64,000 nucleotides of DNA from Candidatus Poribacteria bacterium (GTDB taxonomy: Bacteria; Poribacteria; WGA-4E; GCA-2687025). Shown one piece after another: positions 9,041 through 19,013 of this stretch. The notes below the pieces were generated by a model. That model saw only the letters and a program-made list of their open reading frames with translations. It had not been told where the DNA came from and made no database searches. Position numbers and translations under genes: made by a program. Location: positions 1 to 64,000 of the forward strand of contig JABGQA010000050.1 of NCBI GenBank assembly GCA_018644665.1. Direction: 5' to 3'. Each line of letters opens with the position of its first letter. Within the stretch, counting starts at the first letter, position 1.

Positions 9041-9482
9041 GAAGCAGACGGCGCAGGCCGACCACAGGCCGAAGCGCCGCGTCACCAGTTGGCGCGTTCT
9101 CTTACCGTTTCTGTTGCTGCTGACGGCCTTGCCGATAGGACTCGCGCAATCGTGGATGGCCCACGCGCGTCGGTGCGTGGCCTACGATCTCACGACCCTC
9201 GATGAGCGCACGGCCTTGGTCCGTGACGAGTTGAGCCAAGCGCACATACAGGTCGAAGGCCTCCGCTCGCCGACGCGCGCGGACACCGTCGCTGAGGAGC
9301 TTGGGTTGGTTCGCGCAGAGAGCCCCCCGGTGGTCGTAGCGGCCGGGGCGAGCGACCTCGTCGCGGAGGCGTTCGCCGAACCGACGACAGACCCGCAGGA
9401 CGCGCCGATTATGGTCGCATCGTACGCATCCGTCGCGTCGTTCTGGCCGTTCGACGCGGTCGCCGGAAGACAGTCTAAGTGA
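9024..9482 (+). CDS. ftsL: FtsL-like division protein
   Basis: A small bitopic protein of 152 residues. A basic N-terminal stretch is followed by one hydrophobic segment (about residues 25-45, rich in Leu) and an extracytoplasmic part that begins with a short heptad-like helix. Sequence similarity to FtsL is weak, as is usual for this family. The assignment rests on size, topology and position between rsmH and ftsI, where FtsL always sits. Of two nearby ATGs, 9024 has GTGGGA at good spacing. The gene overlaps rsmH by 17 nt. Its stop overlaps the ftsI start (GTGA). The C-terminal half has no recognisable motif. Confidence 0.65.
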   Translation: MTPSPEKQTAQADHRPKRRVTSWRVLLPFLLLLTALPIGLAQSWMAHARRCVAYDLTTLDERTALVRDELSQAHIQVEGLRSPTRADTVAEELGLVRAESPPVVVAAGASDLVAEAFAEPTTDPQDAPIMVASYASVASFWPFDAVAGRQSK

Positions 9483-11254
9483 CCGAACATCGCACGAATC
9501 GGCGCATGCGGTGGGTGATGCTGTGCGCCGTCTCGCTGTTCCTTGGGCTTGTCATCCGTCTATTCCAGGTTCAGTGGGCGCGGAGTGATTCCTTCGATGC
9601 CCGCAGTCGTCAGCAGCACACCGCGATCCAAGCGCGCGTGAAGCGCGGGCGCATCCTAGACCGCAACCTGCGTGAGTTGGCGGTCAGCGAGAACGTCTAC
9701 TCCCTCGTCGCGTATCCGACATTCTACAGGCGCCTCGCCGCGCGCCGACCTTCCGCGCGCATCGACGAACGCAAGCGCGAACTCGCCAGTCTCATCGCGG
9801 CACATCTCGGCATCGACGCGAAGGCGGCCCTGCGCAGGCTCGAGAGCGCGCGCGAGTTCGAGTGGATCGAACGGCGCATGGGGCACGCCACGGCCAAAGC
9901 CCTCGACGACGCCCTCATGGCCGCGGACTTCGGCTGGTGGCCACACGGTGGCATCGACTTGCGCGTTGAGGAGCGTCGCGCGTACCCCAACGGCCAGCTT
10001 GCCGCCCATGTGATCGGGTATACGAACGTCGACGGTGAAGGCATCACCGGCGTTGAGAAGACCTACGACGAGCTTCTACGATCTCGCGACGTGAAGAGGG
10101 CCGCGCTCAAGGATGGGAAGGGCCGAGTCATCGACCCGCGCGCCGTGGCGGATGACGCCCCCGACACGGGTCTCGATGTCGTGCTCACGATCGACGAGAC
10201 GGTACAGCACGCGCTGGAAGTGGAGCTGGCCGCCCAATGCGAAGACCACGCGGCCGCGGGCGGCGTCGGCATTGTGATGAATCCCACCAACGGCGAAATC
10301 TACGCGCTCGCGAATTACCCGACGTTCGACCTCAACCGCTATAACGACCGCGAGGTCACGGCGTCTCAGCGACGGAATCGAGCCATCTGGACACCGTACG
10401 AGCCGGGCTCGGTCTTCAAGGTCGTCACGCTGGCGGCGTTGCTGCATTCGGGTCGCGCGCGACCCACCGATGTGTTCTACTGCGAGGACGGGTCGTACGT
10501 CCCCCACGCGCGGATCAAGGCAATCCGCGACGCGCATCCGTTCGGCAGCCTGACTCTTGCTGACGTCATCGCCAAATCCAGCAACATTGGGATGCTGAAG
10601 GCCGCTTCGAGTCTCACCCAGGCGGAGTTCCGTGAGTACGTGCGGGCGTTCGGCCTCGCGCTGCGCACCGACATCGACCTGCCGTATGAGCGCACGGGTG
10701 TGACGTCCTCGCTCTCGGACCGCAGCGGATACGCCATGTACTACGCGCCGTGGGGGCAGGGCATCTCTGTCACTCCGTTGCAGATGCTCTCCGCGGTGAA
10801 TGCCATCGCTAATGGCGGCCTGCCCACTCGCCCGCACGTGCGCCGGGACGTGGAGCGCGCCGACATGACGCCCGTTGTAGACGCGCACACGGCGCGCACT
10901 GCTGTCGACATCATGGTGACCGTGGTAGACGATGGATCCGGCAGGTCGGCCCAGATGGAGGGCGTGCGCGTCGCCGGGAAGACCGGAACTTCGCAGAAGG
11001 TGGCGGAAGGCAGTCCTGGGTACAAGCCCGGCGCTTACATCAGCAGCTTCGTGGGCTTCTTCCCGGCTGAGGCGCCGGAGTACTCGATGCTCATCGTTAT
11101 CGACGAGCCGCACGGCGCCCACTACGGCGGCCAGGTTGCAGCCCCGGTGTTCAAGCGTGTCGCCGAACGGATTCGGCAGAACAAGCTCATGCAGCCGGTG
11201 CGCGAGACTCTCTCCTTCGCCCCCAGCGACGTGGATGGGACATCGGTGCAGTGA
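9479..11254 (+). CDS. ftsI: Division-specific transpeptidase PBP3 (FtsI)
   Basis: The 591-residue penicillin-binding protein cross-links septal peptidoglycan. An N-terminal membrane segment (about 12-30) precedes the dimerisation domain with its RGRILDRN signature. The transpeptidase domain has the catalytic serine in SVFK (Ser about 311), SSN near 366 and KTGTS near 501. There are no PASTA repeats. The start is GTG at 9479 and overlaps the ftsL stop; the end overlaps the murE GTG in the same way. It is the partner of FtsW, encoded later in the cluster. Confidence 0.95.
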   Translation: MTEHRTNRRMRWVMLCAVSLFLGLVIRLFQVQWARSDSFDARSRQQHTAIQARVKRGRILDRNLRELAVSENVYSLVAYPTFYRRLAARRPSARIDERKRELASLIAAHLGIDAKAALRRLESAREFEWIERRMGHATAKALDDALMAADFGWWPHGGIDLRVEERRAYPNGQLAAHVIGYTNVDGEGITGVEKTYDELLRSRDVKRAALKDGKGRVIDPRAVADDAPDTGLDVVLTIDETVQHALEVELAAQCEDHAAAGGVGIVMNPTNGEIYALANYPTFDLNRYNDREVTASQRRNRAIWTPYEPGSVFKVVTLAALLHSGRARPTDVFYCEDGSYVPHARIKAIRDAHPFGSLTLADVIAKSSNIGMLKAASSLTQAEFREYVRAFGLALRTDIDLPYERTGVTSSLSDRSGYAMYYAPWGQGISVTPLQMLSAVNAIANGGLPTRPHVRRDVERADMTPVVDAHTARTAVDIMVTVVDDGSGRSAQMEGVRVAGKTGTSQKVAEGSPGYKPGAYISSFVGFFPAEAPEYSMLIVIDEPHGAHYGGQVAAPVFKRVAERIRQNKLMQPVRETLSFAPSDVDGTSVQ

Positions 11255-12717
11255 CGCTATCCGATCTTGCCAAAGGCGTTGCGGCAGTCACGATCCACGG
11301 TGATTCCCACGCGTCGGTGACCGACCTCGCGATCGACAGCCGACAGGTGAAGCCCGGGGCCGCGTTTGTCGCGCTCACGGGGGCCGGCGTCGACGGACAC
11401 GACTACGTAGACGCCGCCGTCGCTGCCGGTGCCGAGGTGGTCATCACGGAGCGTGTTGTCGACGTCCCGACACACGTAACCAACGTCGTCGCAACGGACA
11501 CGCGCGCCGCGGTAGCGGTGCTGGCGCGGAACTTCTACGGCGATCCGTCGCGCGCGCTGACCCTGGTCGGGATCACGGGCACGAACGGCAAGACGTCCAC
11601 GGCGTACCTTGCGCAGCGCGTCCTAGAGGCTGGGGGCATCGCGTGCGCGCGCTTCGGCACGGTCGCTCACGAAGTCGCCGGTCGAGAGCTACCCGCGAAC
11701 ACGACGACTCCCGACGCGCTGGAGCTAAGCAGACTGCTGCGCACGGCGCTCGACGCCGGGCAGACGGGCGCGGTCGCCGAGGTGTCGTCGCATGCGCTCG
11801 TCGGGCGACGCGTGGACGGGATGCGACTCCAGGTAGCCGCGTGGACGAACCTGACGCAGGACCACCTCGACTTCCACAGCACTATGGACGAATACCGGGA
11901 CGCGAAGCTCGCTATTTTCGACCACGTCCCGTCGGACGGGCGCGCGGTCCTGAACCGAGACGACCCATACTGCGGCGACTTCCTCGACGCTGCGCGCGGC
12001 CGCGTGGCCGCCGAGCCCCTCACGTATGGCGTCGACACGGCCGCGGACCTGCGCGCTGAACACATCGACGCCACGCCCTCGGGCACGACCTTCGCGCTGT
12101 CGCACGGCGACGAGCGAACGCGCGTGAAGCTGGGGCTCCTCGGTGCATACAACGTGTACAATGCGCTCGCCGCACTCGGAATAGGCCTTGCCCTCGGTCT
12201 GTCACCCGAGGAGGCGGTCTCCGGCGTTGAATCTCTCGACAGTGTCCCGGGTCGGTTCGAGACGGTCGACGCCGGTCAGGATTTCACGGCCGCCGTCGAC
12301 TACGCGCACACGCCGGATGCGCTCGAGCACCTCCTGACAGCGGCGCGCGACCTACGTCCCAATCGTGTAATCGCGGTGTTTGGGTGCGGCGGAGACCGCG
12401 ATCGCGGCAAGCGGCCGATCATGGGCCGCATCGGCGCGACCCTGAGCGACGTCGCCATCATCACGTCAGACAACCCGCGGACCGAGGACCCCGACGCCAT
12501 CATCCGGGACGTCGAGGCCGGCGCGCCAACAGAATCGAACGCGCGCGCCATAGCCGATCGCGGCGAGGCGATCGCCGCAGCCGTCGCGGAGGCGCGAGCG
12601 GGCGACATCGTGCTGATCGCAGGCAAGGGCCACGAGGATTACCAAATCCTTGCGTCGCGGCGCATCGACTTCGACGATCGGCAGGTGCTGCGCGACCATA
12701 TCCGCGCGAGCCGCTGA
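11251..12717 (+). CDS. murE: UDP-MurNAc-L-Ala-D-Glu:meso-DAP ligase
   Basis: MurE adds the third amino acid to the UDP-MurNAc dipeptide in the cytoplasm. The protein has 488 residues and the three Mur ligase domains. The ATP loop is GITGTNGKTST. The carbamylated lysine region and the HTPDALE block are present. DNPRTEDP occurs in the C-terminal domain. DNPR is the motif that marks meso-diaminopimelate specificity (lysine enzymes differ), so the wall is probably DAP type. The start is GTG and overlaps the ftsI stop; murF begins 23 nt later. Confidence 0.96.
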   Translation: MTLSDLAKGVAAVTIHGDSHASVTDLAIDSRQVKPGAAFVALTGAGVDGHDYVDAAVAAGAEVVITERVVDVPTHVTNVVATDTRAAVAVLARNFYGDPSRALTLVGITGTNGKTSTAYLAQRVLEAGGIACARFGTVAHEVAGRELPANTTTPDALELSRLLRTALDAGQTGAVAEVSSHALVGRRVDGMRLQVAAWTNLTQDHLDFHSTMDEYRDAKLAIFDHVPSDGRAVLNRDDPYCGDFLDAARGRVAAEPLTYGVDTAADLRAEHIDATPSGTTFALSHGDERTRVKLGLLGAYNVYNALAALGIGLALGLSPEEAVSGVESLDSVPGRFETVDAGQDFTAAVDYAHTPDALEHLLTAARDLRPNRVIAVFGCGGDRDRGKRPIMGRIGATLSDVAIITSDNPRTEDPDAIIRDVEAGAPTESNARAIADRGEAIAAAVAEARAGDIVLIAGKGHEDYQILASRRIDFDDRQVLRDHIRASR

Positions 12718-12740
12718 CGCCCCAGTGACGAGGAGCTAAG

Positions 12741-14144
12741 GTGCTACCCACCACCCTCGCAGACGTGGCCGAGGCGATGTCCGGTGACATCGTCAAGGGC
12801 GCTCCCGACGGGGTCATCACGTCGGTCTCGGCGGACTCGCGCTCCGTCGCCGTCGGCGACCTGTTCATCCCGCTGGCGGGCGATCGGTTCGACGGCCACG
12901 ACTATATCGGGTCGGCCCTCGACGCGGGCGCCGCGGCGGCGGTCACGGCGCAACCCCTCACGGACGATGTGGAGGGACGGGCGGCTGCGGTGATACGTGT
13001 GGATGACACGCTACGCGCGCTCACGTCGTTGGCGTCGGCGGTGCGCGACCGTGTGTCCGGCCCTGTAGTCGCCATCACCGGCTCGAACGGCAAGACGTCC
13101 ACGAAGGAGTTGGCCGCGGCGGTCCTCGGGCCTTCCGCCCACAAAGCTCCCGAGAGCTACAACAACGCCATCGGCGTCGCACTGACGCTGCTCGGCGTCG
13201 ACGCCGCCGATGCGCCGGTTGTCTTGGAGATGGGCACGAACCACTTTGGCGAGATCGCCGCGCTCGTCGACATCGCGCGGCCGGACGTCGGCGTCTTCCT
13301 GAACGCGGCCGCTGTCCACACTGAGTTCCTCGTGGACGTGGATGGCGTCGCGCGCGAGAAGAGCGCGCTGCCGGTAGCCGCCGCACGCGCCGTGTTGAAC
13401 GCCGCCGATAAGCGGGTGATGCGGTACGCCCCCGACTGCGCCGATGTGACGACCTTCGGCGTCGGCGAGAACGCGGACGTGGGCGTCACCGGCGTAACTG
13501 TCGACGCGCTAGGCCGCCCTTCCTTCAGCCTGCGCATCGACGGGGTCGACGTGGGGACGGTCACGTTGCGGCTGCTCGGCCGCCACCAGGTAGGCAACGC
13601 TCTCGCCGCCGCGGCCGTTGGGCATATCCTGGGCGTGTCGCCACAGGACATCGTCGAGCGTCTGCGGGACGCCGATGCCGCCAAGATGAGAATGCAGGTC
13701 GAGCGCGTCGGCGAGGTCACGATCGTCAACGACGCGTACAACGCGAACCCCGCCTCGGTCCGCGCGGCGTTCGAGACGTTTCGCGATGTCGCCGTCGACG
13801 GAGACCGCTGGGTGCTGCTCGGGGACATGCTCGAGCTCGGCCAGGGCGCCGCGGAACTGCACGGCGATGCGGCACGCCTCCTGTCCGCCGACTGGTGCGC
13901 CGGTTTCATACCGCACGGCGAACACGCGGGCGTCATGGCTGAGGCGGCGCGGCCCACCGGAGAACATGACGGCATGAAGGCCGTCATCCGCTGCGCTACG
14001 GACGATGATGTGGTGGACGCGCTCGTCGCGACGCTTCGCCCAGGCGACGCGCTTCTCGTCAAGGGGTCGCGGGGCGCTCGGATGGAGACTATCGTCGACG
14101 CGTATCGCGCGACGCTTCTGGATGCTGCTCCCAGCGCGAGTTAG
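12741..14144 (+). CDS. murF: UDP-MurNAc-tripeptide D-Ala-D-Ala ligase
   Basis: MurF joins D-Ala-D-Ala to the UDP-MurNAc tripeptide and so completes the cytoplasmic pentapeptide. The 467-residue protein has the P-loop AITGSNGKTSTKEL, the EMGTNHFGEI block, and the NDAYNANPAS motif typical of MurF. The start is GTG at 12741 with AGGAG at 12731-12735. The D-Ala-D-Ala dipeptide needs Ddl, which is not in this window; Alr is encoded just upstream of the cluster. mraY starts 10 nt after the stop. Confidence 0.95.
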   Translation: MLPTTLADVAEAMSGDIVKGAPDGVITSVSADSRSVAVGDLFIPLAGDRFDGHDYIGSALDAGAAAAVTAQPLTDDVEGRAAAVIRVDDTLRALTSLASAVRDRVSGPVVAITGSNGKTSTKELAAAVLGPSAHKAPESYNNAIGVALTLLGVDAADAPVVLEMGTNHFGEIAALVDIARPDVGVFLNAAAVHTEFLVDVDGVAREKSALPVAAARAVLNAADKRVMRYAPDCADVTTFGVGENADVGVTGVTVDALGRPSFSLRIDGVDVGTVTLRLLGRHQVGNALAAAAVGHILGVSPQDIVERLRDADAAKMRMQVERVGEVTIVNDAYNANPASVRAAFETFRDVAVDGDRWVLLGDMLELGQGAAELHGDAARLLSADWCAGFIPHGEHAGVMAEAARPTGEHDGMKAVIRCATDDDVVDALVATLRPGDALLVKGSRGARMETIVDAYRATLLDAAPSAS

Positions 14145-14154
14145 GCGGTTTCGT

Positions 14155-15252
14155 ATGCTCCACTATCTGCTCGCGGAACGCCTCCAGGAGTACTTCTCGC
14201 CACTGCGGATGTTCCAGGCGATCACCTTCCGTGCGATATATGCCACCGTGCTGGCCTTCCTCACGAGCGTGCTGCTCGGCCCGTGGATGATCCGCAAGCT
14301 GCAGGAGCTGCGGTTCGGTCAGCAGGTCCGGCGCGAGGGGCTCGAATCCCACCTTGCCAAAGAGGGCACGCCGACGATGGGCGGCCTCCTCATCGTCGCC
14401 GCCTGGATCGTCAACACCTTGCTGTGGGCGCGCCTCGACAACCCGCTTGTGTGGTCGGCGGTGTTCGCCACGCTCTGGTTCGGCATCATTGGCTTCCTCG
14501 ACGACTGGACGAAGATCAAGCAGAAGCGATCCCTCGGGCTGACTGTCCGGCAGAAGATCGCCTTGCAGGTCGTTGGCGCGGCGGGCATCGGGTACTACCT
14601 GTCGACGTACGCCGGAGGCGAGACGCTCGCTGCGACGGCGCTCGTGTTCCCGTTCTTCAAGGACATACATCCCGTGCTGCCGGTGTGGGCGTACGTGGCG
14701 TTCGTTGTGGTGGTGATCGTCGGGTCGGCGAACGCTGTGAACCTGAGCGACGGCCAGGACGGGCTCGCAATCACTTGCGTGTCGTTCGTTGGGGGGACGC
14801 TCGCGGTGCTCGCGTATGTCACAAGCCACGCCGTCGCGGCGAGGTACCTGGGCATTCCCCACATGCCGCAGACGGGTGAACTCACGGTGTTTTGCACGGC
14901 ACTGGTCGGAGCGGGGTTGGGATTCCTCTGGTGGAACGCGTACCCCGCAGAGGTGTTCATGGGCGACACCGGGTCGATGGCCCTCGGCGGAGCGATGGGG
15001 GCAGTTGCGGTGGCGGTGAAACAGGAGCTGCTGCTGCCGATCCTCGGAGGCATCTTCGTCGCGGAAGCGCTCTCCGTCATGCTGCAGGTCTGGCACTACC
15101 GCCGCACGGGCGGCAAGCGGCTATTTCGGATGGCTCCGCTGCATCATCACTTCGAGAAAGGCGGCATCCCGGAGCCGAAGGTCACCGTGCGGTTCTGGAT
15201 CGTCGCCGCGATCCTCATGCTGGTCGCCATCAGCACTCTCAAGGTGAGATAG
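14155..15252 (+). CDS. mraY: Phospho-MurNAc-pentapeptide transferase
   Basis: MraY transfers phospho-MurNAc-pentapeptide to undecaprenyl phosphate to form lipid I in the inner membrane. The 365-residue protein has about ten membrane segments. Diagnostic motifs are TPTMGG, FLDDWTKIKQK, NAVNLSDGQDG, GDTGSMALGG and LHHHFEKGG. The open frame extends upstream into murF, but the ATG at 14155 gives the normal N-terminus (LHYLL) and length. It lies between murF and murD, as in most dcw clusters. Confidence 0.96.
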   Translation: MLHYLLAERLQEYFSPLRMFQAITFRAIYATVLAFLTSVLLGPWMIRKLQELRFGQQVRREGLESHLAKEGTPTMGGLLIVAAWIVNTLLWARLDNPLVWSAVFATLWFGIIGFLDDWTKIKQKRSLGLTVRQKIALQVVGAAGIGYYLSTYAGGETLAATALVFPFFKDIHPVLPVWAYVAFVVVVIVGSANAVNLSDGQDGLAITCVSFVGGTLAVLAYVTSHAVAARYLGIPHMPQTGELTVFCTALVGAGLGFLWWNAYPAEVFMGDTGSMALGGAMGAVAVAVKQELLLPILGGIFVAEALSVMLQVWHYRRTGGKRLFRMAPLHHHFEKGGIPEPKVTVRFWIVAAILMLVAISTLKVR

Positions 15253-15255
15253 CTG

Positions 15256-16686
15256 TTGGCCTCGTTCGTCCAACGCGACCGTCGCCCGCTATCTCTGGCG
15301 CGGCAGACCGCGCTGGTCGTCGGCCTCGGCCCGCTGAGTGGCGTTTCCGCCGCCAGGGCGTTGGCGCGCGCGGGCGCCCGCGTGATCGTCAACGACGCGA
15401 GAGACCCCGACTCGTTGACCGATCAAGTCAAGGCGCTGCGCGCGGACGAATTCGCGCACGCGTATGACTTCGTCCTCGGCTCCCATCCGGTCGAGCTAGC
15501 CGAGCGCGTTGACCTCGTCGTGATATCGCCCGGAGTCCCGTACGACGCTCCGCTGCTGACCGCGGCGCGCGCGCGAGGCGTCACCACGATCGGCGAACTG
15601 GAACTGGCCTACCGCCTCGGCCGATCTCGCGTGATCGCCGTCACCGGGACCAAGGGGAAGTCGACGACCACGACGCTGATCGGCGCCATCCTGGAGGCAT
15701 CGCTGGGGCAAGACCACGTCGCCGTGGGTGGGAACATCGGCCTCCCGCTGACCGAGATAACGCCAGGACTGGCGCCGGATGACTGGGTGGTCGCGGAAGT
15801 GAGCAGCTTCCAGCTGGAGAGCATCGTGGATTTCCGCCCGGACGTCGCGGTCGTGCTGAACATCTCGCCGGATCACCTGGACAGGCACGGGTCGATGATG
15901 GCGTACGTCGCTGCGAAGAAGCGCATCGTCGAGAACCAGACGGCCAACGACCTGCTGGTCGTCAACGACGACGATCCCGCCACTGCGGAGTTCGCCGAAG
16001 CCAGCAAAGCGCGAGTCGTGCGCTTTTCGCTGCAACGGCCGGTCGCTCTCGGCGCGTTCTTAGAGGGGGGCTCCATCGTATGGGCGGAGAACGGGCGCCG
16101 TTCTGCGGTGTGTCGGGCAGATCGCCTCGCAGTGCCGGGACGTCACAACCTGTCTAACGCTCTCGCGGCAGCAGCGGTCGCTCGTGCGATCGGAGTCGGC
16201 GGCGCGCACGTCGAAGCCGGACTTGTCGGCTTCCGTGGACTCGACCACGCGTACGAGTTGGTCGGTGAATTCGGGAGCGTCACCTACGTCGACGACTCGA
16301 AGGCAACGAACCTGGCCGCGGTGAAAGCCGCCGTGGAGACCGCCGCCGAGTCGGCGCGATCGGTTGTACTCATCATGGGTGGGGTCGACAAGGGAAACCA
16401 GTACGACGCGCTACTCGCCACACTTCGCCAATCGGTCGCTCGTGTGATTCTGCTCGGGCCGAATGTCGACAGGCTGACGGCCGCGGTTGATGGCGTCGTG
16501 GCGCATGCCCGAGCGCCGGACATGGACTGCGCCGTCCGACTCGCCGCCGCCAGCGCGGAGTCAGGCGACGTCGTCCTGATGTCACCAGGGCACGCGAGCT
16601 TTGACCTTTACACGAACTGGAAGGAACGCGGCCATGCGTTCCAGCGCGCCGTACGCGATCTCGCGACCTCCTCTGGCGGCGCGTAG
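15256..16686 (+). CDS. murD: UDP-MurNAc-L-alanine:D-glutamate ligase
   Basis: MurD adds D-glutamate to UDP-MurNAc-L-Ala. The protein has 476 residues. It shows a Rossmann N-terminus (LVVGLGPLSGVSAA), the P-loop VTGTKGKSTTT, EVSSFQLE, the NISPDHLDRHG motif and a C-terminal DDSKATN block, all typical of MurD. The start is TTG at 15256, 3 nt after the mraY stop; no better ATG or GTG is near. The end overlaps the start of ftsW by about 50 nt. Confidence 0.95.
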   Translation: MASFVQRDRRPLSLARQTALVVGLGPLSGVSAARALARAGARVIVNDARDPDSLTDQVKALRADEFAHAYDFVLGSHPVELAERVDLVVISPGVPYDAPLLTAARARGVTTIGELELAYRLGRSRVIAVTGTKGKSTTTTLIGAILEASLGQDHVAVGGNIGLPLTEITPGLAPDDWVVAEVSSFQLESIVDFRPDVAVVLNISPDHLDRHGSMMAYVAAKKRIVENQTANDLLVVNDDDPATAEFAEASKARVVRFSLQRPVALGAFLEGGSIVWAENGRRSAVCRADRLAVPGRHNLSNALAAAAVARAIGVGGAHVEAGLVGFRGLDHAYELVGEFGSVTYVDDSKATNLAAVKAAVETAAESARSVVLIMGGVDKGNQYDALLATLRQSVARVILLGPNVDRLTAAVDGVVAHARAPDMDCAVRLAAASAESGDVVLMSPGHASFDLYTNWKERGHAFQRAVRDLATSSGGA

Positions 16687-17845
16687 GCCTGACCGCGTCG
16701 AGCGACCGCAACCCGCGACGCGACGCGCCCGGGTTGGCTCCATCGACTTGGTGCTGCTGTTCTGCGTTCTCGGGCTGCTAGTCATCGGTGTCGTGATGGT
16801 CTACAGCACGACCGCCGCTCTGTCACGGGACGGCTGGGGCGGCAGCGCGCATTACCTCTTCGTCCAATCCATCGCCACGATCCTGGGGCTCGCGGGCGCG
16901 ACTCTCGCCGCGACGGTGCGCCTGGAGGTGTATGCAAGGCACACCAAGCACGCCGTCTACATCGCGTTCGCGATGATGCTGGCCGTCTACGTGCCGTTCA
17001 TCGGCCTGAATGTGAACGGGTTCCGGCGGTGGCTGAACCTCGGCGTCTTCGCGTTCCAGCCGGTAGAGTTCGTGAAGCTTGCGCTGATACTCTACGTCGC
17101 GAAGTTCCTAAGCAGCGACCAGCGCAGCGTGCGCTCGCTCTCCAAAGGCGTGCTGCCGAACGTGATCATCATGCTGGCGTTCGTGGTGCTGCTCATCGCC
17201 CAGCCCGACTTCGGCTCCGCAGTTCTGCTGTGCGCGATCGTGTTCGCGATGCTGTTCGCCGGCGGCGCGCGACTTTCGCACATGTTCCTGCTGGCGCTGA
17301 CGGCTGGGGCTCCGGCGTGGTTCCTGGTCCACGGCAGCAGTTACCGCTGGCAACGCATCCTCACGTACTTCGAGTGGATCGGGGGCACGATGCCCGTCCC
17401 CGACGACCGCGGCTACCAGATATGGCAGTCTTACAATGCCCTGAGCACGGGCGGCCTTGTCGGCGTCGGCTTTGGGGACAGCATACACAAGCTGTTCTAT
17501 CTACCGGCTCCCCACACCGACTTCATCTTCACCGTCCTTGCTGAGGAACTGGGGTTCTTTGGCGGCGCCATTGTCGTAGCCCTGTTCGTCGGGCTCGTGG
17601 TTCGAGGCATGCAGACGGCGATGCGCGTCGAGGACCCTTTCGCGAAGATGCTTGCGTTTGGCGTGTCCACCGCGCTTGGCCTGCAAGCACTCGTGAACAT
17701 CGCCATGGCGCTCGGACTGCTCCCGACGAAGGGCTTCACGCTGCCCTTCCTGAGCTACGGCGGGTCGTCGGTCATGCTCTCGCTGGTCATGGCGGGCGTC
17801 CTTCTCAACGTGACGAGACTCGTGCCGGACGCCCAAGCCGAGTAA
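16634..17845 (+). CDS. ftsW: Septal peptidoglycan glycosyltransferase FtsW
   Basis: FtsW is a SEDS-family membrane protein that polymerises septal lipid II together with FtsI. The 403-residue protein has about ten membrane segments. Motifs include GFRRWLNLG, FQPVEFVKLAL and the C-terminal LPFLSYGGSS, diagnostic of FtsW/RodA/SpoVE. I chose the ATG at 16634 because AAGGA lies 8 nt upstream; an earlier TTG at 16601 is less likely. The gene starts inside the 3' end of murD. A Pro/Arg-rich N-terminal tail of about 40 residues precedes the first membrane segment. Confidence 0.94.
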   Translation: MRSSAPYAISRPPLAARRPDRVERPQPATRRARVGSIDLVLLFCVLGLLVIGVVMVYSTTAALSRDGWGGSAHYLFVQSIATILGLAGATLAATVRLEVYARHTKHAVYIAFAMMLAVYVPFIGLNVNGFRRWLNLGVFAFQPVEFVKLALILYVAKFLSSDQRSVRSLSKGVLPNVIIMLAFVVLLIAQPDFGSAVLLCAIVFAMLFAGGARLSHMFLLALTAGAPAWFLVHGSSYRWQRILTYFEWIGGTMPVPDDRGYQIWQSYNALSTGGLVGVGFGDSIHKLFYLPAPHTDFIFTVLAEELGFFGGAIVVALFVGLVVRGMQTAMRVEDPFAKMLAFGVSTALGLQALVNIAMALGLLPTKGFTLPFLSYGGSSVMLSLVMAGVLLNVTRLVPDAQAE

Positions 17846-17855
17846 GGTCGCGCGC

Positions 17856-18995
17856 ATGAGTCGCCCACGCCGCGTGTTGTTCGCCGCCGGTGGTTCGGGC
17901 GGTCACGTCTTCCCCGCGATCGCCGTCGCGGAAGAACTTCGCTCCGCGCGCCCAGAAGTGGACATCGCGTTTGTCGGCACGGCGCATCGCTTGGAGGCGC
18001 GGCTGGTGCCTGACGCCGGGTTCCGCTTCATCGCCGTCCGCTCGGCGGGCATCCCACGGCGGCCGTCGTGGCGTATCGTCCCGGCTTTGGCAACGATCGC
18101 CGCGGGGGTGGCACAGTCGTCAGGGGTCGTCGCGCGTGAGCGACCGTCGGTCGTGTTTGGGACGGGCGGCTTCGCGTCGGGACCTCTCATCATGGCCGCG
18201 GCGGCGATGCGCGTGCCGACGATGATCCACGACTCCAACGCCGTGCCCGGCCTCGCGAACAAGTGGCTAGGCAAGATGGCAACAGAAGTGCACATCGCGT
18301 TCGAGCCCGCCCGCGCGTCGTTCCGGGCATCGCGGGTGCGCTTGACGGGGAACCCTCTGAGGCGAGCGATCCTCTCTGCGCGGGCAGATCGGCAGGCGTA
18401 CGATCGCGAAGGCCGGCCTCCGATGCTCGCCGTCCTCGGCGGTAGCCAGGGCGCCCGCGACCTGAACGATGCCGTCGTCTCCGCGTTGCCGGGCATCAAC
18501 GATGCGGGCATCCGACTGATCCACCAGACGGGGCAGCAGGACCACGCGCGGGTGCTTGCCGCTTACCGGGAACGACTAGGCGACGATGCTGTTGACGAAG
18601 ATACCTCGACTGGAGCACGGAAAGGCCGAAACGTAGCCGTCGTACCGTTCGTCAACGACATGGAGGCAGTGTACGCGACCGCCGACTTGGTTCTATGTCG
18701 CGCCGGCGCCATGACCGTTTCCGAGCTGACGTACTGCGGCGTCCCATCGGTGCTGGCGCCTCTGCCGCACGCTCGCACGGACGAGCAGCGCCTAAACGCC
18801 GGGTTAATCGCCGACGCGGGAGCTGCCGTGGTGATCGAGCAGGCAGACCTGACGAGAGACTCCATGCGCGACACGGTTCTTCCGCTTCTGCACGACGACG
18901 ACCGCTTGGCGGCAATGGCGGCCGCCTGCGCCACTGTCGCGAAGCCGAACGCCACTCAGGATCTCGTGGCCGCCATCGCGGCCTACATCGACTAA
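17856..18995 (+). CDS. murG: Lipid II synthase MurG
   Basis: MurG transfers GlcNAc from UDP-GlcNAc to lipid I at the cytoplasmic face of the membrane. The 379-residue GT-B protein has the N-terminal loop GGSGGHVFPA, TGNPLR near the domain junction, the LGGSQGARDLN block and the C-terminal donor site ending in PLPHARTDEQ. An insert with Asp, Thr and Gly near residue 245 is less conserved. It begins 10 nt after ftsW and is followed by murC after 18 nt. Confidence 0.95.
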   Translation: MSRPRRVLFAAGGSGGHVFPAIAVAEELRSARPEVDIAFVGTAHRLEARLVPDAGFRFIAVRSAGIPRRPSWRIVPALATIAAGVAQSSGVVARERPSVVFGTGGFASGPLIMAAAAMRVPTMIHDSNAVPGLANKWLGKMATEVHIAFEPARASFRASRVRLTGNPLRRAILSARADRQAYDREGRPPMLAVLGGSQGARDLNDAVVSALPGINDAGIRLIHQTGQQDHARVLAAYRERLGDDAVDEDTSTGARKGRNVAVVPFVNDMEAVYATADLVLCRAGAMTVSELTYCGVPSVLAPLPHARTDEQRLNAGLIADAGAAVVIEQADLTRDSMRDTVLPLLHDDDRLAAMAAACATVAKPNATQDLVAAIAAYID

Positions 18996-19013
18996 CTCTT
19001 ACGGCGGCGCGGG

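Noticed and set aside
16601-16633. Earlier TTG start for ftsW
   Set aside because: It lacks a Shine-Dalgarno site, while ATG 16634 has AAGGA at good spacing.
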